Positions 19,096 to 28,610 of a DNA stretch of 36,929 nucleotides are shown piece by piece; position 1 is the stretch's first letter; each line of letters starts with the position of its first letter. The notes under the pieces are model-generated. The model was not told the DNA's origin and made no database searches. It saw only the letters and a list, made by a program, of their open reading frames with translations. The DNA is from an uncultured Lachnospiraceae bacterium (lineage in GTDB: Bacteria; Bacillota; Clostridia; Lachnospirales; Lachnospiraceae): assembly GCA_946630825.1 (NCBI GenBank), contig CAMOZG010000002.1:1-36929 (forward strand), read 5' to 3'. The translations under genes were made by a program, and so were the position numbers.

Positions 19096-20516
19096 CAGCC
19101 AACCGTTCCTTTCATCTCAAGGCGGATCAGGTTGTTCATCTCCACCGCGTATTCCAAAGGCAGCTCCTTGCTGACATTATCTGCAAAGCCGCTGACTATA
19201 AGTGCCCTGGCATCCTCCTCGCTCATTCCCCGGCTCATAAGATAAAAAACAGTCTCGTCGGAGATGCGTCCTATACGTGCCTCATGTCCTATATCGCAGT
19301 CTGCGCAGCGCACATCCATTGCGGGAATGGTATCCGACCTGGATATGTCATCAAGCATCAGGGACTCACAGGATACTGCGGACTTTGTGCCGTGGGCTTT
19401 TTCACTGACAGTCACCGCACTTCTGAAGGTGCTTATACCGCCGCTTTTGGAAATGGATTTTGTATTTATGTAGGATGAGGTATTTGGTGCGGCGTGTACC
19501 ACCTTTGTACCGGTATCCAGATTCTGTCCGTGACCGGCAAAGGTAACTCCTGTAAACTCGCACCGTGCCCCCTCACCTGAAAGTACACTCATGGGATAGA
19601 GATAGGATACATGGGAGCCAAAGGATCCTGACACCCATTCCACCTTTCCTCCCTCTTCTACCCTGGCACGCTTGGTATTGAGGTTATACATATTTTTTGA
19701 CCAGTTCTCTATGGTGGAATACCTGAGTCTGGCATTTTTCCCTACAAAAAGCTCCACGCACCCGGCATGCAGATTTGCCACATTGTACTTAGGTGCGGAA
19801 CAGCCCTCTATAAAGTGAAGATCAGCTCCCTCATCCACGATAATAAGGGTGTGCTCAAACTGACCTGCCCCTGCGGCATTGAGTCTGAAATAGGACTGCA
19901 GGGGTATCTCCACCTTGACTCCGGGAGGCACATACACAAAGGATCCGCCGGACCATACTGCTCCGTGAAGGGCGGCAAACTTGTGATCCGTAGGGGGCAC
20001 AAGCTTCATGAAATGGGACTTTATCATGTCCGCATATTCACCGTGCAGGGCGCTTTCCAGATCGGTGTAGATGACACCCATGGCTGCCACCTCGTCCTTT
20101 ACATTGTGGTATACCAGCTCCGAATCGTACTGGGCTCCCACTCCTGCCAGGGACTTGTGCTCCGCCTGGGGTATCCCCAGCTTTACAAAGGTGTCCTTGA
20201 TCTCGTCGGGCACATCCTCCCATTTGGTCTGCATCTTGTTGTCCTTGGGTCTGACATAGGTAAGTATATGGTCCATGTCCAGCCCCTCAATGGAGGGACC
20301 CCAATCGGGAACAGGTATCTCATTATATTTTTCAAGACATGACAGACGAAACTCTGCCATCCACTCGGGATCATTTTTTTCTTTGGATATCTGACGGACA
20401 ATATCATCTGTCAGCCCCTCATCCAGCTTATATGCATCCCTGTCTTCATTTCTGAAATCGTAGAGGCTCCTGTCTATGTCCTCTACGTAGGTTTTTTCCT
20501 TGCTCAAAACCGGCAA
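19095..20516 (-). CDS. sufB: Fe-S assembly protein SufB
   Basis: FAALHGAVWSGGSFVYVPPGVKVEIPLQSYFRLN; VEWVSGSFGSHVSYLYP; SCESLMLDDISRSDTIP; SRGMSEEDARALIVSGFA. Confidence 0.97.
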   Translation of the reverse strand: MPVLSKEKTYVEDIDRSLYDFRNEDRDAYKLDEGLTDDIVRQISKEKNDPEWMAEFRLSCLEKYNEIPVPDWGPSIEGLDMDHILTYVRPKDNKMQTKWEDVPDEIKDTFVKLGIPQAEHKSLAGVGAQYDSELVYHNVKDEVAAMGVIYTDLESALHGEYADMIKSHFMKLVPPTDHKFAALHGAVWSGGSFVYVPPGVKVEIPLQSYFRLNAAGAGQFEHTLIIVDEGADLHFIEGCSAPKYNVANLHAGCVELFVGKNARLRYSTIENWSKNMYNLNTKRARVEEGGKVEWVSGSFGSHVSYLYPMSVLSGEGARCEFTGVTFAGHGQNLDTGTKVVHAAPNTSSYINTKSISKSGGISTFRSAVTVSEKAHGTKSAVSCESLMLDDISRSDTIPAMDVRCADCDIGHEARIGRISDETVFYLMSRGMSEEDARALIVSGFADNVSKELPLEYAVEMNNLIRLEMKGTVG

Positions 20517-20531
20517 ACTCCTTTCATGGGA

Positions 20532-21278
20532 TCATTCTGTGATAAATCTTTCAAATCCCCTGTCATTGATCTCTTCAATAAGGGCAGCATCACCGTTTTC
20601 CACAATACGGCCATCCACTAATACATGGGTGGCATCCACCTTAAGAGCCTCAAGGATCCTGGTGCTGTGGGTTATGATAAGAAGCGCTCCGCCCACGGAC
20701 TTTTTGTACTCCCTGATGCCTTCGGAAACAGTACGCACTGCATCCACATCCAGTCCTGAATCCGTCTCGTCTAAAATGGCAAGCTTGGGCTTAAGCATCA
20801 AAAGCTGGAGGATCTCCGCCTTTTTCTTCTCACCACCTGAAAAACCCACATTAAGATCTCGCTCTGCATATGAAGGATCCATGTCCAAGATCTCCATGGT
20901 AGCTTCCAATTTTTTCTTAAAATCCCAGACCCTGATATGCTCCCCGGTCCGCTGTTCCAAGCTTGTCCTTATGAAGTTTGAAAGGGTGATACCCGGCACC
21001 TCTATGGGATTCTGGAAGGATAAAAACATCCCCATATTGGCTCTCTTGTCAGTGGAAAGTCCGGTGATATCCTCTCCTTCAAAAAATATGCTGCCTCCTG
21101 TGATCTCATATCTGGGATCTCCCATAATGGTATTGCCCAGGGTGGATTTCCCGGCACCGTTGGGTCCCATGATCACATGCACTTCCCCGGCGTTAAGTTC
21201 CAAGTCGATCCCGTGAAGGATCTCTCTTTCCTCTATGCCGGAGCTTAGGTTTTTGATCTCTAACAATATATCTGACAT
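20532..21278 (-). CDS. sufC: Fe-S assembly ATPase SufC
   Basis: ABC ATPase: GPNGAGKSTLGNTIMG, VGFSGGEKKKAEILQLLML, AILDETDSGLD; start MSDILLEI preceded by AGGAGATCAGATT. Confidence 0.96.
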   Translation of the reverse strand: MSDILLEIKNLSSGIEEREILHGIDLELNAGEVHVIMGPNGAGKSTLGNTIMGDPRYEITGGSIFFEGEDITGLSTDKRANMGMFLSFQNPIEVPGITLSNFIRTSLEQRTGEHIRVWDFKKKLEATMEILDMDPSYAERDLNVGFSGGEKKKAEILQLLMLKPKLAILDETDSGLDVDAVRTVSEGIREYKKSVGGALLIITHSTRILEALKVDATHVLVDGRIVENGDAALIEEINDRGFERFITE

Positions 21279-21368
21279 AATCTGATCTCCTATGTATTCT
21301 ATAATGCTTGTGCATTTCACAGCCCGAAAAAATCACGCGAGACTGTGATACGATCCACAATCTTTGAG

Positions 21369-21374
21369 ATTATA
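21369..21374 (-). promoter_or_regulatory. Putative -10 box of the suf operon promoter (poor -35)
   Basis: Minus strand TTATAATC with TATAAT about 90 nt upstream of sufC; the -35 position reads TTTTAT. Confidence 0.4.
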
Positions 21375-21419
21375 ACACACTTTTCTATTTTATAAAACAT
21401 ATAACATTATTCTTTTTGT

Positions 21420-21448
21420 TTGACATGAAATAACTAAAATGTTATATT
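21420..21448 (+). promoter_or_regulatory. Near-consensus plus-strand promoter with no downstream ORF
   Basis: TTGACA (21420-21425) - 17 nt - TATATT (21443-21448). Confidence 0.65.
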
Positions 21449-21469
21449 GTTAGTCAGAACTAACGTTAG
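21449..21469. promoter_or_regulatory. Palindromic operator-like element overlapping the predicted +1
   Basis: GTTAGT-CAGA-ACTAAC (21449-21464) overlapped by the perfect palindrome CTAACGTTAG (21460-21469). Confidence 0.6.
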
Positions 21470-21484
21470 GCAAAGCAGTGTAGC

Positions 21485-24400
21485 CTATGCTATCACATCT
21501 ATTTCAGGTACCGTTGCCTCAAGCACATCCAAAAGTATGCGGACAGTGTCCAATGAGGTAAAGGTGGTCACACCGTTTTGGACAGCACACCTTCTTATGG
21601 CTGCCCCGTCCTCATAGTGTACTCCCGACAATATGGCACGGGTATTTATCACGTAGCTTACATACCCTGCCCTGATGGATTCCAGTATCTCTTCGCTTCC
21701 GTCACTCATCCTGCCCCGGATCCGGGTGCGGATATTGTTTTCCTTTAAAAAGGTTCCCGTGCCCATGGTTGCCTCTATATTAAATCCCAGATCGTAAAAT
21801 CTTCTGATGAGAGGCAGAGCCTCATCCTTGTCTTCATCCGCCAGTGTCACCACCACAGTTCCGTAGTCCTTCATTTTAATACCTGATGCCTGAAGTGCCT
21901 TATAAAGGGCAATATTAAGGGATCTGTCATAGCCTATTGCCTCTCCTGTGGACTTCATCTCAGGGGACAGATAGGTGTCCATCCCGGTCAGCTTCTCAAA
22001 GGAAAAAGCTGGGGTCTTTACATACCATTTCTGCACCCGGCTCTCATCCCTTGCCTGACTGCTGTAGGACGTGCCCTCTTTAAGAAGCGAAAGCCCCATG
22101 TCGCAAAGCTTTTCCCCCAGCATGACCTTGGTTGCAATATCCACCAGGCTCTTTCCGCTGGACTTTGACAAAAAGGGTACGCTTCGTGATGCCCTGGGAT
22201 TTACCTCTATCACATACACATCATCATTTTTATCCACTATGAACTGGATGTTGTAAAGTCCGCAGATCCCAATGGTAAGCCCCAGGCGTCTGGTGTATTC
22301 CGCTATGGTATCCTGCACCTTTTTGGATATTGAAAAGGGAGGGTATACACTGCTGGAATCCCCGGAATGCACACCGGTGCGCTCCACCAGCTCCATGATC
22401 CCCGGAAGGAAAACATCCACTCCGTCACAGATGGCATCCACCTCTACTTCCTTGCCCTTAAGGTATTTGTCGATAAGCACCGGCCTCTCGCTGTCCATAT
22501 CCACGGCATTTCCCAGATAGTGCCTTAACATTTCTTCATTTGCCACTATCTCCATGGCACGTCCACCCAGTACGAAGCTGGGTCTCACAAGGACGGGATA
22601 GCCGATCTTTTCTGCAGTCTTTACTCCTTCTTCTATGTCTGTAACTGCATGCCCCTTGGGGTTGGGGATCCCTGCCTCATGGAGCACCGCATCAAAGGAG
22701 TCCCTGTCCTCTGCCCTTTCTATTGCCTTAAAGTCCGTTCCGATAATATGGACTCCCCGCTTTGTCAGGCTCTCCGCCAGATTGACCGCAGTCTGTCCTC
22801 CCAGGGTGGCTATGACTCCCATGGGCTTTTCCAGATGGACTATATTCATCACATCCTCTGTCGTCAGAGGCTCAAAGTACAGCTTGTCCGCCGTGGTATA
22901 GTCCGTGGATACCGTCTCAGGATTGTTGTTTATAACTATTGCCTCATAGCCCATTTCGTGAATGGTTTTTACCGCGTGTACCGTGGAATAGTCAAACTCC
23001 ACTCCCTGACCTATCCTGATGGGACCGGAGCCTAAAACTATCACCTTCTTTTTGTCGGTTATGAGGGATTCGTTTTCCTCCTCATAGGTGGAGTAAAAAT
23101 AGGGTACATAGCTTTCAAACTCTCCTGCACAGGTGTCGATCATCTTGTATATGGGATGAAGTCCCAACTCACACCTCAACTCATACACCCGGTCCTCATG
23201 CCATTTCCAAAGCTCCGCCACATAGGCATCCGAAAATCCCATACGCTTTGCCCTGGATAAAAGCTCCACATCTCCGGGGGCATCCTCCAACTCTCTTTCC
23301 AGATCCACGATCTTTTTGATCTTTTCCAAAAAGAACATATCTATCCCGGTGATATCGCAGATCTGTGTGTAGTCCCCCCCAAGCCACAAAAGCTGGGATA
23401 TGGCGTAGATCCGATCGTCCGTCCCCTCCTTTATGTAGTCCAAAAGCTCATCCACACTCATATGCTCCTTGTCGAACTTTTCCATATGAATATGGTTTTT
23501 CCCGTCCTCCAATGACCTGATGGCTTTAAGCAGGCTCTCCTCAAAGGTCCGCCCCACGCTCATGACCTCCCCGGTAGCCTTCATCTGGGTGGAAAGGGTG
23601 TTCATGGCGGCAGGGAATTTATCAAAGGGGAACCTGGGCATTTTGGTTACCACATAATCCAAGGAGGGCTCAAAGCAGGCTGGTGTATTTTTAAGTTCTA
23701 TCTCATGGAGATCCATACCCACGGCGATCTTTGCCGAGACCCGGGCTATGGGATAGCCGCTGGCTTTCGAAGCCAAAGCCGAGGATCTGGAAACTCTGGG
23801 ATTTACCTCTATGACATAGTATTTAAAGGAAAGGGGATCTAAGGCAAACTGCACATTACAGCCGCCCTTTACATCCAAGGCACGGATGATCTTAAGGGCT
23901 CCGGTGCGGAGCATCTGATACTCCTTGTTGGTCAGAGTCTGGCTGGGAGCCACCACAATGGAATCCCCTGTATGGATCCCCACCGGATCCAGATTTTCCA
24001 TATTGCAGACTGTAATGGCGGTATCATTTGCATCCCTTATGACCTCATACTCGATCTCCTTAAAGCCCTTTATGCTCTTTTCGATAAGAACCTGATGCAC
24101 CGGGGACAAAGCCAGGGCGTTTTTCATCATTTCAGAAAGCTCCTGACTGTCGGAGGCAAAGCCACCTCCCGTACCTCCCAAGGTAAATGCGGGACGAAGT
24201 ATCACAGGATAGCCTATCTCCTCTGCTATGCGCTGGGCATCCTCATCACTGTAGGCGATTCCTGAGGGCACCACCGGCTCTCCTATCCTCTCGCAGAGCT
24301 CCTTAAAAAGCTCCCTGTCCTCTGCACACTCAATGGATGCAGCATCTGTTCCCAAAAGCTCTATCTCACACTCTGCCAATATACCCTTTTTATAAAGCTG

Positions 24401-24700
24401 CATTGCCAGATTAAGTCCTGTCTGACCGCCTATCCCCGGAACTATGGCATCCGGTCTTTCATAGCGGCAGATCCTTGCCATATACTCTAAGGTGAGGGGC
24501 TCCATATATACCTTGTCAGCCACCATGGTATCCGTCATGATGGTGGCGGGATTTGAATTGGCAAGGATCACCTCATATCCCTCTTCCTTCAAAGCCAGGC
24601 ATGCCTGGGTACCGGCATAATCAAACTCTGCTGCCTGACCTATGACTATGGGACCGGATCCTATCACCAGTATCTTTTTTAAATCTTTTCTCTTAGGCAT
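21485..24700 (-). CDS. carB: Carbamoyl-phosphate synthase large subunit
   Basis: [34 protein letters not shown]; duplicated ATP-grasp halves; C-terminal MGS domain. The ORF upstream of this ATG overlaps carA in another frame. Confidence 0.97.
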   Translation of the reverse strand: MPKRKDLKKILVIGSGPIVIGQAAEFDYAGTQACLALKEEGYEVILANSNPATIMTDTMVADKVYMEPLTLEYMARICRYERPDAIVPGIGGQTGLNLAMQLYKKGILAECEIELLGTDAASIECAEDRELFKELCERIGEPVVPSGIAYSDEDAQRIAEEIGYPVILRPAFTLGGTGGGFASDSQELSEMMKNALALSPVHQVLIEKSIKGFKEIEYEVIRDANDTAITVCNMENLDPVGIHTGDSIVVAPSQTLTNKEYQMLRTGALKIIRALDVKGGCNVQFALDPLSFKYYVIEVNPRVSRSSALASKASGYPIARVSAKIAVGMDLHEIELKNTPACFEPSLDYVVTKMPRFPFDKFPAAMNTLSTQMKATGEVMSVGRTFEESLLKAIRSLEDGKNHIHMEKFDKEHMSVDELLDYIKEGTDDRIYAISQLLWLGGDYTQICDITGIDMFFLEKIKKIVDLERELEDAPGDVELLSRAKRMGFSDAYVAELWKWHEDRVYELRCELGLHPIYKMIDTCAGEFESYVPYFYSTYEEENESLITDKKKVIVLGSGPIRIGQGVEFDYSTVHAVKTIHEMGYEAIVINNNPETVSTDYTTADKLYFEPLTTEDVMNIVHLEKPMGVIATLGGQTAVNLAESLTKRGVHIIGTDFKAIERAEDRDSFDAVLHEAGIPNPKGHAVTDIEEGVKTAEKIGYPVLVRPSFVLGGRAMEIVANEEMLRHYLGNAVDMDSERPVLIDKYLKGKEVEVDAICDGVDVFLPGIMELVERTGVHSGDSSSVYPPFSISKKVQDTIAEYTRRLGLTIGICGLYNIQFIVDKNDDVYVIEVNPRASRSVPFLSKSSGKSLVDIATKVMLGEKLCDMGLSLLKEGTSYSSQARDESRVQKWYVKTPAFSFEKLTGMDTYLSPEMKSTGEAIGYDRSLNIALYKALQASGIKMKDYGTVVVTLADEDKDEALPLIRRFYDLGFNIEATMGTGTFLKENNIRTRIRGRMSDGSEEILESIRAGYVSYVINTRAILSGVHYEDGAAIRRCAVQNGVTTFTSLDTVRILLDVLEATVPEIDVIA

Positions 24701-25793
24701 GATATCTCCTCTTCGCTTTTTCCATGTTTTCAATAAACCTGCCAAACAGGTAGCCGGAATCCTCCGGTCCCGGACAGGACTCGGGATGGTACTGTACCCC
24801 AAAAGCCAGATCCTCGGCACAGGATACACCCTCCACCGTGTTATCCAACAGGTTTTTATGGGAAACGTAAAGCTTTGTATTTGAAAGTGATGTCTCATCT
24901 ACAGCATAGCTGTGGTTCTGGGAAGTGATGTCGATCTTATTTGTGGCGATCTCCATGACCGGATGATTTCCGCCACGGTGTCCGAATTTGAGTTTGTAGG
25001 TCTTTGCGCCATAGGCAATGGAAAGGATCTGATGACCCAGGCAAATGCCGAATATGGGAAGCTTTCCCCGAAGCGCTCCTGCAGTTTCTATAACAGGAGT
25101 CACATCCTCGGGATCCCCCGGACCGTTGGAAAGAAGAATGCCGTCAGGCTTCATAAAAAGTATTTCCTCGGCAGTGGTGTTAAAGGGCACCACCGTCACA
25201 TTGCAGTGGGCGGCATTCAAACTTTTTATAATACCAAGCTTCACACCGCAGTCCACTACCACCACATTGTATTTGGGATCCGGTGTCCTGGAATACCAGC
25301 GTTTTTTACAGCTTACCCTAAGTACCGCATCATGGGGAACGGGGGTCTCTTCTATTTTTTTAAGCCCCTCCTCCACAGTGGTATCCTCCCCTGTGATTAT
25401 GGCTCTTTTGCTTCCCAGATCCCTGATGCTCTTTGTCAGCATCCTGGTATCTATACCGCTGATGCCGGGAATTCCATTCTCCTCCAAAACCTCGGAAAGG
25501 GTCTTGGTATAGCGGAAATTGGAGGGGGAATCATTGTAATCCCTGACCACCATCCCTCCTATGGAGGGCACCTTACATTCGTAATCATCATCAGTCATGC
25601 CGTAATTTCCAATAAGTGGATAGGTCATTACCACAGCCTGATCCGTGTATGAAGGGTCGGATACGATCTCCTGATAGCCTGCCATTGAGGTGTTAAAAAC
25701 CAGCTCGCAGACGGCTTCTTTACAGGCTCCAAAGCCGGTGCCAATGTATTCGCTCCCATCCTCAACTATTAGTTTTCGTTTATTTTGTGCCAT
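24693..25793 (-). CDS. carA: Carbamoyl-phosphate synthase small subunit
   Basis: Class I glutamine amidotransferase [42 protein letters not shown]; 8-nt overlap with carB. Confidence 0.97.
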   Translation of the reverse strand: MAQNKRKLIVEDGSEYIGTGFGACKEAVCELVFNTSMAGYQEIVSDPSYTDQAVVMTYPLIGNYGMTDDDYECKVPSIGGMVVRDYNDSPSNFRYTKTLSEVLEENGIPGISGIDTRMLTKSIRDLGSKRAIITGEDTTVEEGLKKIEETPVPHDAVLRVSCKKRWYSRTPDPKYNVVVVDCGVKLGIIKSLNAAHCNVTVVPFNTTAEEILFMKPDGILLSNGPGDPEDVTPVIETAGALRGKLPIFGICLGHQILSIAYGAKTYKLKFGHRGGNHPVMEIATNKIDITSQNHSYAVDETSLSNTKLYVSHKNLLDNTVEGVSCAEDLAFGVQYHPESCPGPEDSGYLFGRFIENMEKAKRRYHA

Positions 25794-25809
25794 ATATTCC
25801 TCCTGAAAA

Positions 25810-26559
25810 TTAGTTACTGCCCATTATGCTTTGCATTATCTGATCATACCACAGACCATAGGTCGCCTCGTCATAGTGGAGCCCGTCTACGGTATGGATA
25901 TCCTCATAAAGCATGGTGTATGAGTCTATACACTTCACCCCCGCAGGCAGGTGGCTTTTTAGAAAGCTGTTGTATTCCATGACCTGCTCATTGGTGATGC
26001 TGTAGCCGTAGCCTGCTGCCTTTTCCTCATCCACTGCCGTAAGTGTCAGGGCATACACATTTAAAAAGCCCATGCTTTTAAGATCCTCAAGGGCTTTTAT
26101 TTCCTCCCTGGGTTCGATACTGTTGATCCCCAGCTCGTATACTATCACCGTGTCTCTGTCAAGGGCTTCTATCTCGTCCCTGTTTTTCCAGTACCAGTTG
26201 TGACCTACTCCGTCCTCTGCTATCCAGGTGATATTATTCTCTTCGCCCCTTGTCTCCCACATGCCCACAAAGCGGGAATCCCCGATCATACAGACGGGTC
26301 TCTCACTGCCTGCATAACTCTGATAGTAGGTGGGTCGGTTCTGCTCCGTGACATCCATCCCATTTTCCTCCCCTGCAGGGACAGCATCCACCACCGGATC
26401 CTGATCTGCAGGGGAAATGGAAGTTTCTCCTACCACGAATTTAAAACCATGTCTATTTGCTTCGGCAAGTATATTGACTCCGCTCATCTCATAATAGATA
26501 AAAGCTGCCAGCGCCGCCGCAAATACAATATCCATTATTATTACAAGCCCTTTTTTCAT
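25810..26559 (-). CDS. SGNH/GDSL-like hydrolase with N-terminal membrane anchor/signal
   Basis: MKKGLVIIMDIVFAAALAAFIYY then VCMIGDSRFVGM, VYELGIN and VDGLHYDEATYG in SGNH-like order. Confidence 0.65.
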   Translation of the reverse strand: MKKGLVIIMDIVFAAALAAFIYYEMSGVNILAEANRHGFKFVVGETSISPADQDPVVDAVPAGEENGMDVTEQNRPTYYQSYAGSERPVCMIGDSRFVGMWETRGEENNITWIAEDGVGHNWYWKNRDEIEALDRDTVIVYELGINSIEPREEIKALEDLKSMGFLNVYALTLTAVDEEKAAGYGYSITNEQVMEYNSFLKSHLPAGVKCIDSYTMLYEDIHTVDGLHYDEATYGLWYDQIMQSIMGSN

Positions 26560-26585
26560 TCCTGAAAAACACCCCCGGCAGTTTA

Positions 26586-28565
26586 TCAGTTTGCCATGCA
26601 CTCATTGACCCAGGTAATAAAGTTGCTGTCGGAATCGCCGTTACGCTCAGCCTGGGTGTGGCCTGCTCCCCAGATAGTTTCAAAATCCACCTTGGATCCA
26701 TAGGAAGCCAGCGCCAGTGCCAGATCTACCTCGGTACATACTGCGGTATCCCCCTGGGACAGACCGGTGCGGATACGGAAGTAGGGAGCCACCACTGAGT
26801 AGTTGGAGCTTTCCTCACTTACATCCTTGCCGCCCCCATAGTATTCGCAGAGATAGTACATGGGATTGTACATATTGACTCTTGCCGCCATCCCCACAGA
26901 AAGGGAATCCGTCTTTTTCAGATCCTCGGTAAAGTCTGCCTCATAATCTGTTCCTGCCAAAAGCTTTGCCTCTATTTCGTCAAAGTGGAGGCCGTTTCCG
27001 TCCCCTATGCCAAAGAGGGTGTTTTCCCCCTGGGAACGGTCTAATGCGTCAAATGCTCCCACATCCTTTGAAGGGGACTTCATGTATTTTGCAAAGTCGT
27101 CAATGCTGGTTACGGTAACCTCCCCTGTGGACTCATCATAGCTTACCCACTGGCTTTCTGCATTTAAGGCAGCTATGTAGTCTGCCGGTGTATCGTAGGT
27201 ATCGGTAAGAGTCAATCCACCTGAGGATGAATTTCTGTTGATGTCGTCAATGGCGGTATAGTCGGTATCCTCGTCGTAGTCACCTCCGGGGCCGCCTCCC
27301 ATACCCATTGCCTTGTCAGTTTCTCCGGTACCCTTTGATGTGTCAAGCACATCACCTTCACTTACATCAGTACCCTTGCTGTTGTCGATAAAATCAAGAC
27401 CTTCTTCGGGAGCATCTCCCTCTTCCGTATCCTCACCGCCAAAGTCACCGGGAGGCTGTACACCCTCGGGAGCTTCTCCGTCAAAGTCACCATCAGGTTT
27501 CTGACCGCCACCGCCATGACCCATTCCGCCTGAGGATGCCTGGCTTCCGTCATAGGGCCACTGGGTATCTGTTATAAAATGTTCTAATGAAGTCTCGATC
27601 ACATCAAGTATATAATCGTTATAGCTTCCAGACTTATATATACCCTCTGAGGACTCGGAAAGTGTCAGCACATTGCCATCAGCATCCGTAAGCTTTAACT
27701 CATTTATGTACTTTGCAAACTCCTCTGAAAGTCCGTCAGAAAGCTTTTGACTTTCCTCATCCAGATCAGATCTGGCGCTTCCCATATTCCACTCATAGGC
27801 TGCATCTGCCACATCCAGATTTGTTATGGGACACCAGCACATGGAACCGTAAACCGCATCACTGATGCCATTTGAAGCCTGATGTACTCCCTTGACTGCC
27901 CCTATTGCAGAAAGATAGGTGTCATAATCCACTGCATCACCTGTGGAGCCCAAAAGAGCGCTTTGTGCACCGCCGCCGCTCATGCCGAAGGAGAAAAGCT
28001 TCTCTCCGTCACCGGGAAGTATGTCGTCATTGTATCTGAAATACCTGATGGCAGCCTTAAGATCTGTCACACCGCAAGGCGCACCGTGGTCCCTGCCCCT
28101 GCAGCCTGCATAGACATATATAAATCCTGCCTCCATATATGAAGAAACATCCGTATAGCCATCAGGGGGATCCATGGCGGAGTAGCCCGGAGTATTCACC
28201 GGCATCACTGCAGGAGCCGTAAGGGCCGTGTAATCTCCCACCTTTCCCTCTTCATTGATCTGGCAGGTGTAGGTGTCGTCACTGTTTTTTTCTGCGGTAA
28301 AATATGCCCCCGGCACATATATGCCCATGGTCTCATAGCTTTCGTCCGCAGGAGTCTCACAGTAGGATATCCCTGTCTGATAATAGGTGTCCGCATCCTC
28401 CTCATAAAGCCATTTGCTCATGTCTATGGCAGGCAGGCCCGTAATGGTCTCTTCTGTCTCTGCCTCTTCAGTTTCAACCGTTTCACTCTCCTCCTTTTTG
28501 GCGCATCCCGCCATCAGAGAGAAAACCAGGGCAGTGCAAAGCAATGCTGATATAAGTCTCTTCAT
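26586..28565 (-). CDS. Lipoprotein, subtype-B-tannase-like / alpha-beta hydrolase esterase
   Basis: Signal and lipobox LVFSLMAGCAKK; YVYAGCRGRDHG; nucleophile elbow FGMSGGGAQSALLG; late Asp/His region VDFETIWGAGHTQAE. Confidence 0.7.
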   Translation of the reverse strand: MKRLISALLCTALVFSLMAGCAKKEESETVETEEAETEETITGLPAIDMSKWLYEEDADTYYQTGISYCETPADESYETMGIYVPGAYFTAEKNSDDTYTCQINEEGKVGDYTALTAPAVMPVNTPGYSAMDPPDGYTDVSSYMEAGFIYVYAGCRGRDHGAPCGVTDLKAAIRYFRYNDDILPGDGEKLFSFGMSGGGAQSALLGSTGDAVDYDTYLSAIGAVKGVHQASNGISDAVYGSMCWCPITNLDVADAAYEWNMGSARSDLDEESQKLSDGLSEEFAKYINELKLTDADGNVLTLSESSEGIYKSGSYNDYILDVIETSLEHFITDTQWPYDGSQASSGGMGHGGGGQKPDGDFDGEAPEGVQPPGDFGGEDTEEGDAPEEGLDFIDNSKGTDVSEGDVLDTSKGTGETDKAMGMGGGPGGDYDEDTDYTAIDDINRNSSSGGLTLTDTYDTPADYIAALNAESQWVSYDESTGEVTVTSIDDFAKYMKSPSKDVGAFDALDRSQGENTLFGIGDGNGLHFDEIEAKLLAGTDYEADFTEDLKKTDSLSVGMAARVNMYNPMYYLCEYYGGGKDVSEESSNYSVVAPYFRIRTGLSQGDTAVCTEVDLALALASYGSKVDFETIWGAGHTQAERNGDSDSNFITWVNECMAN

Positions 28566-28610
28566 ACAAAGCTCCTTTCCATATCGTATCCCCAAATAGC
28601 CTTTAACAGG

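Noticed and set aside
21281-21368. Possible riboswitch-like leader upstream of sufC
   Set aside because: Only short stems (CACAG/CTGTG, TGTG/CACA) seen; no known riboswitch core recognised.
24912-25652. 246-aa plus-strand ORF
   Set aside because: Antisense to carA; no domain recognised.
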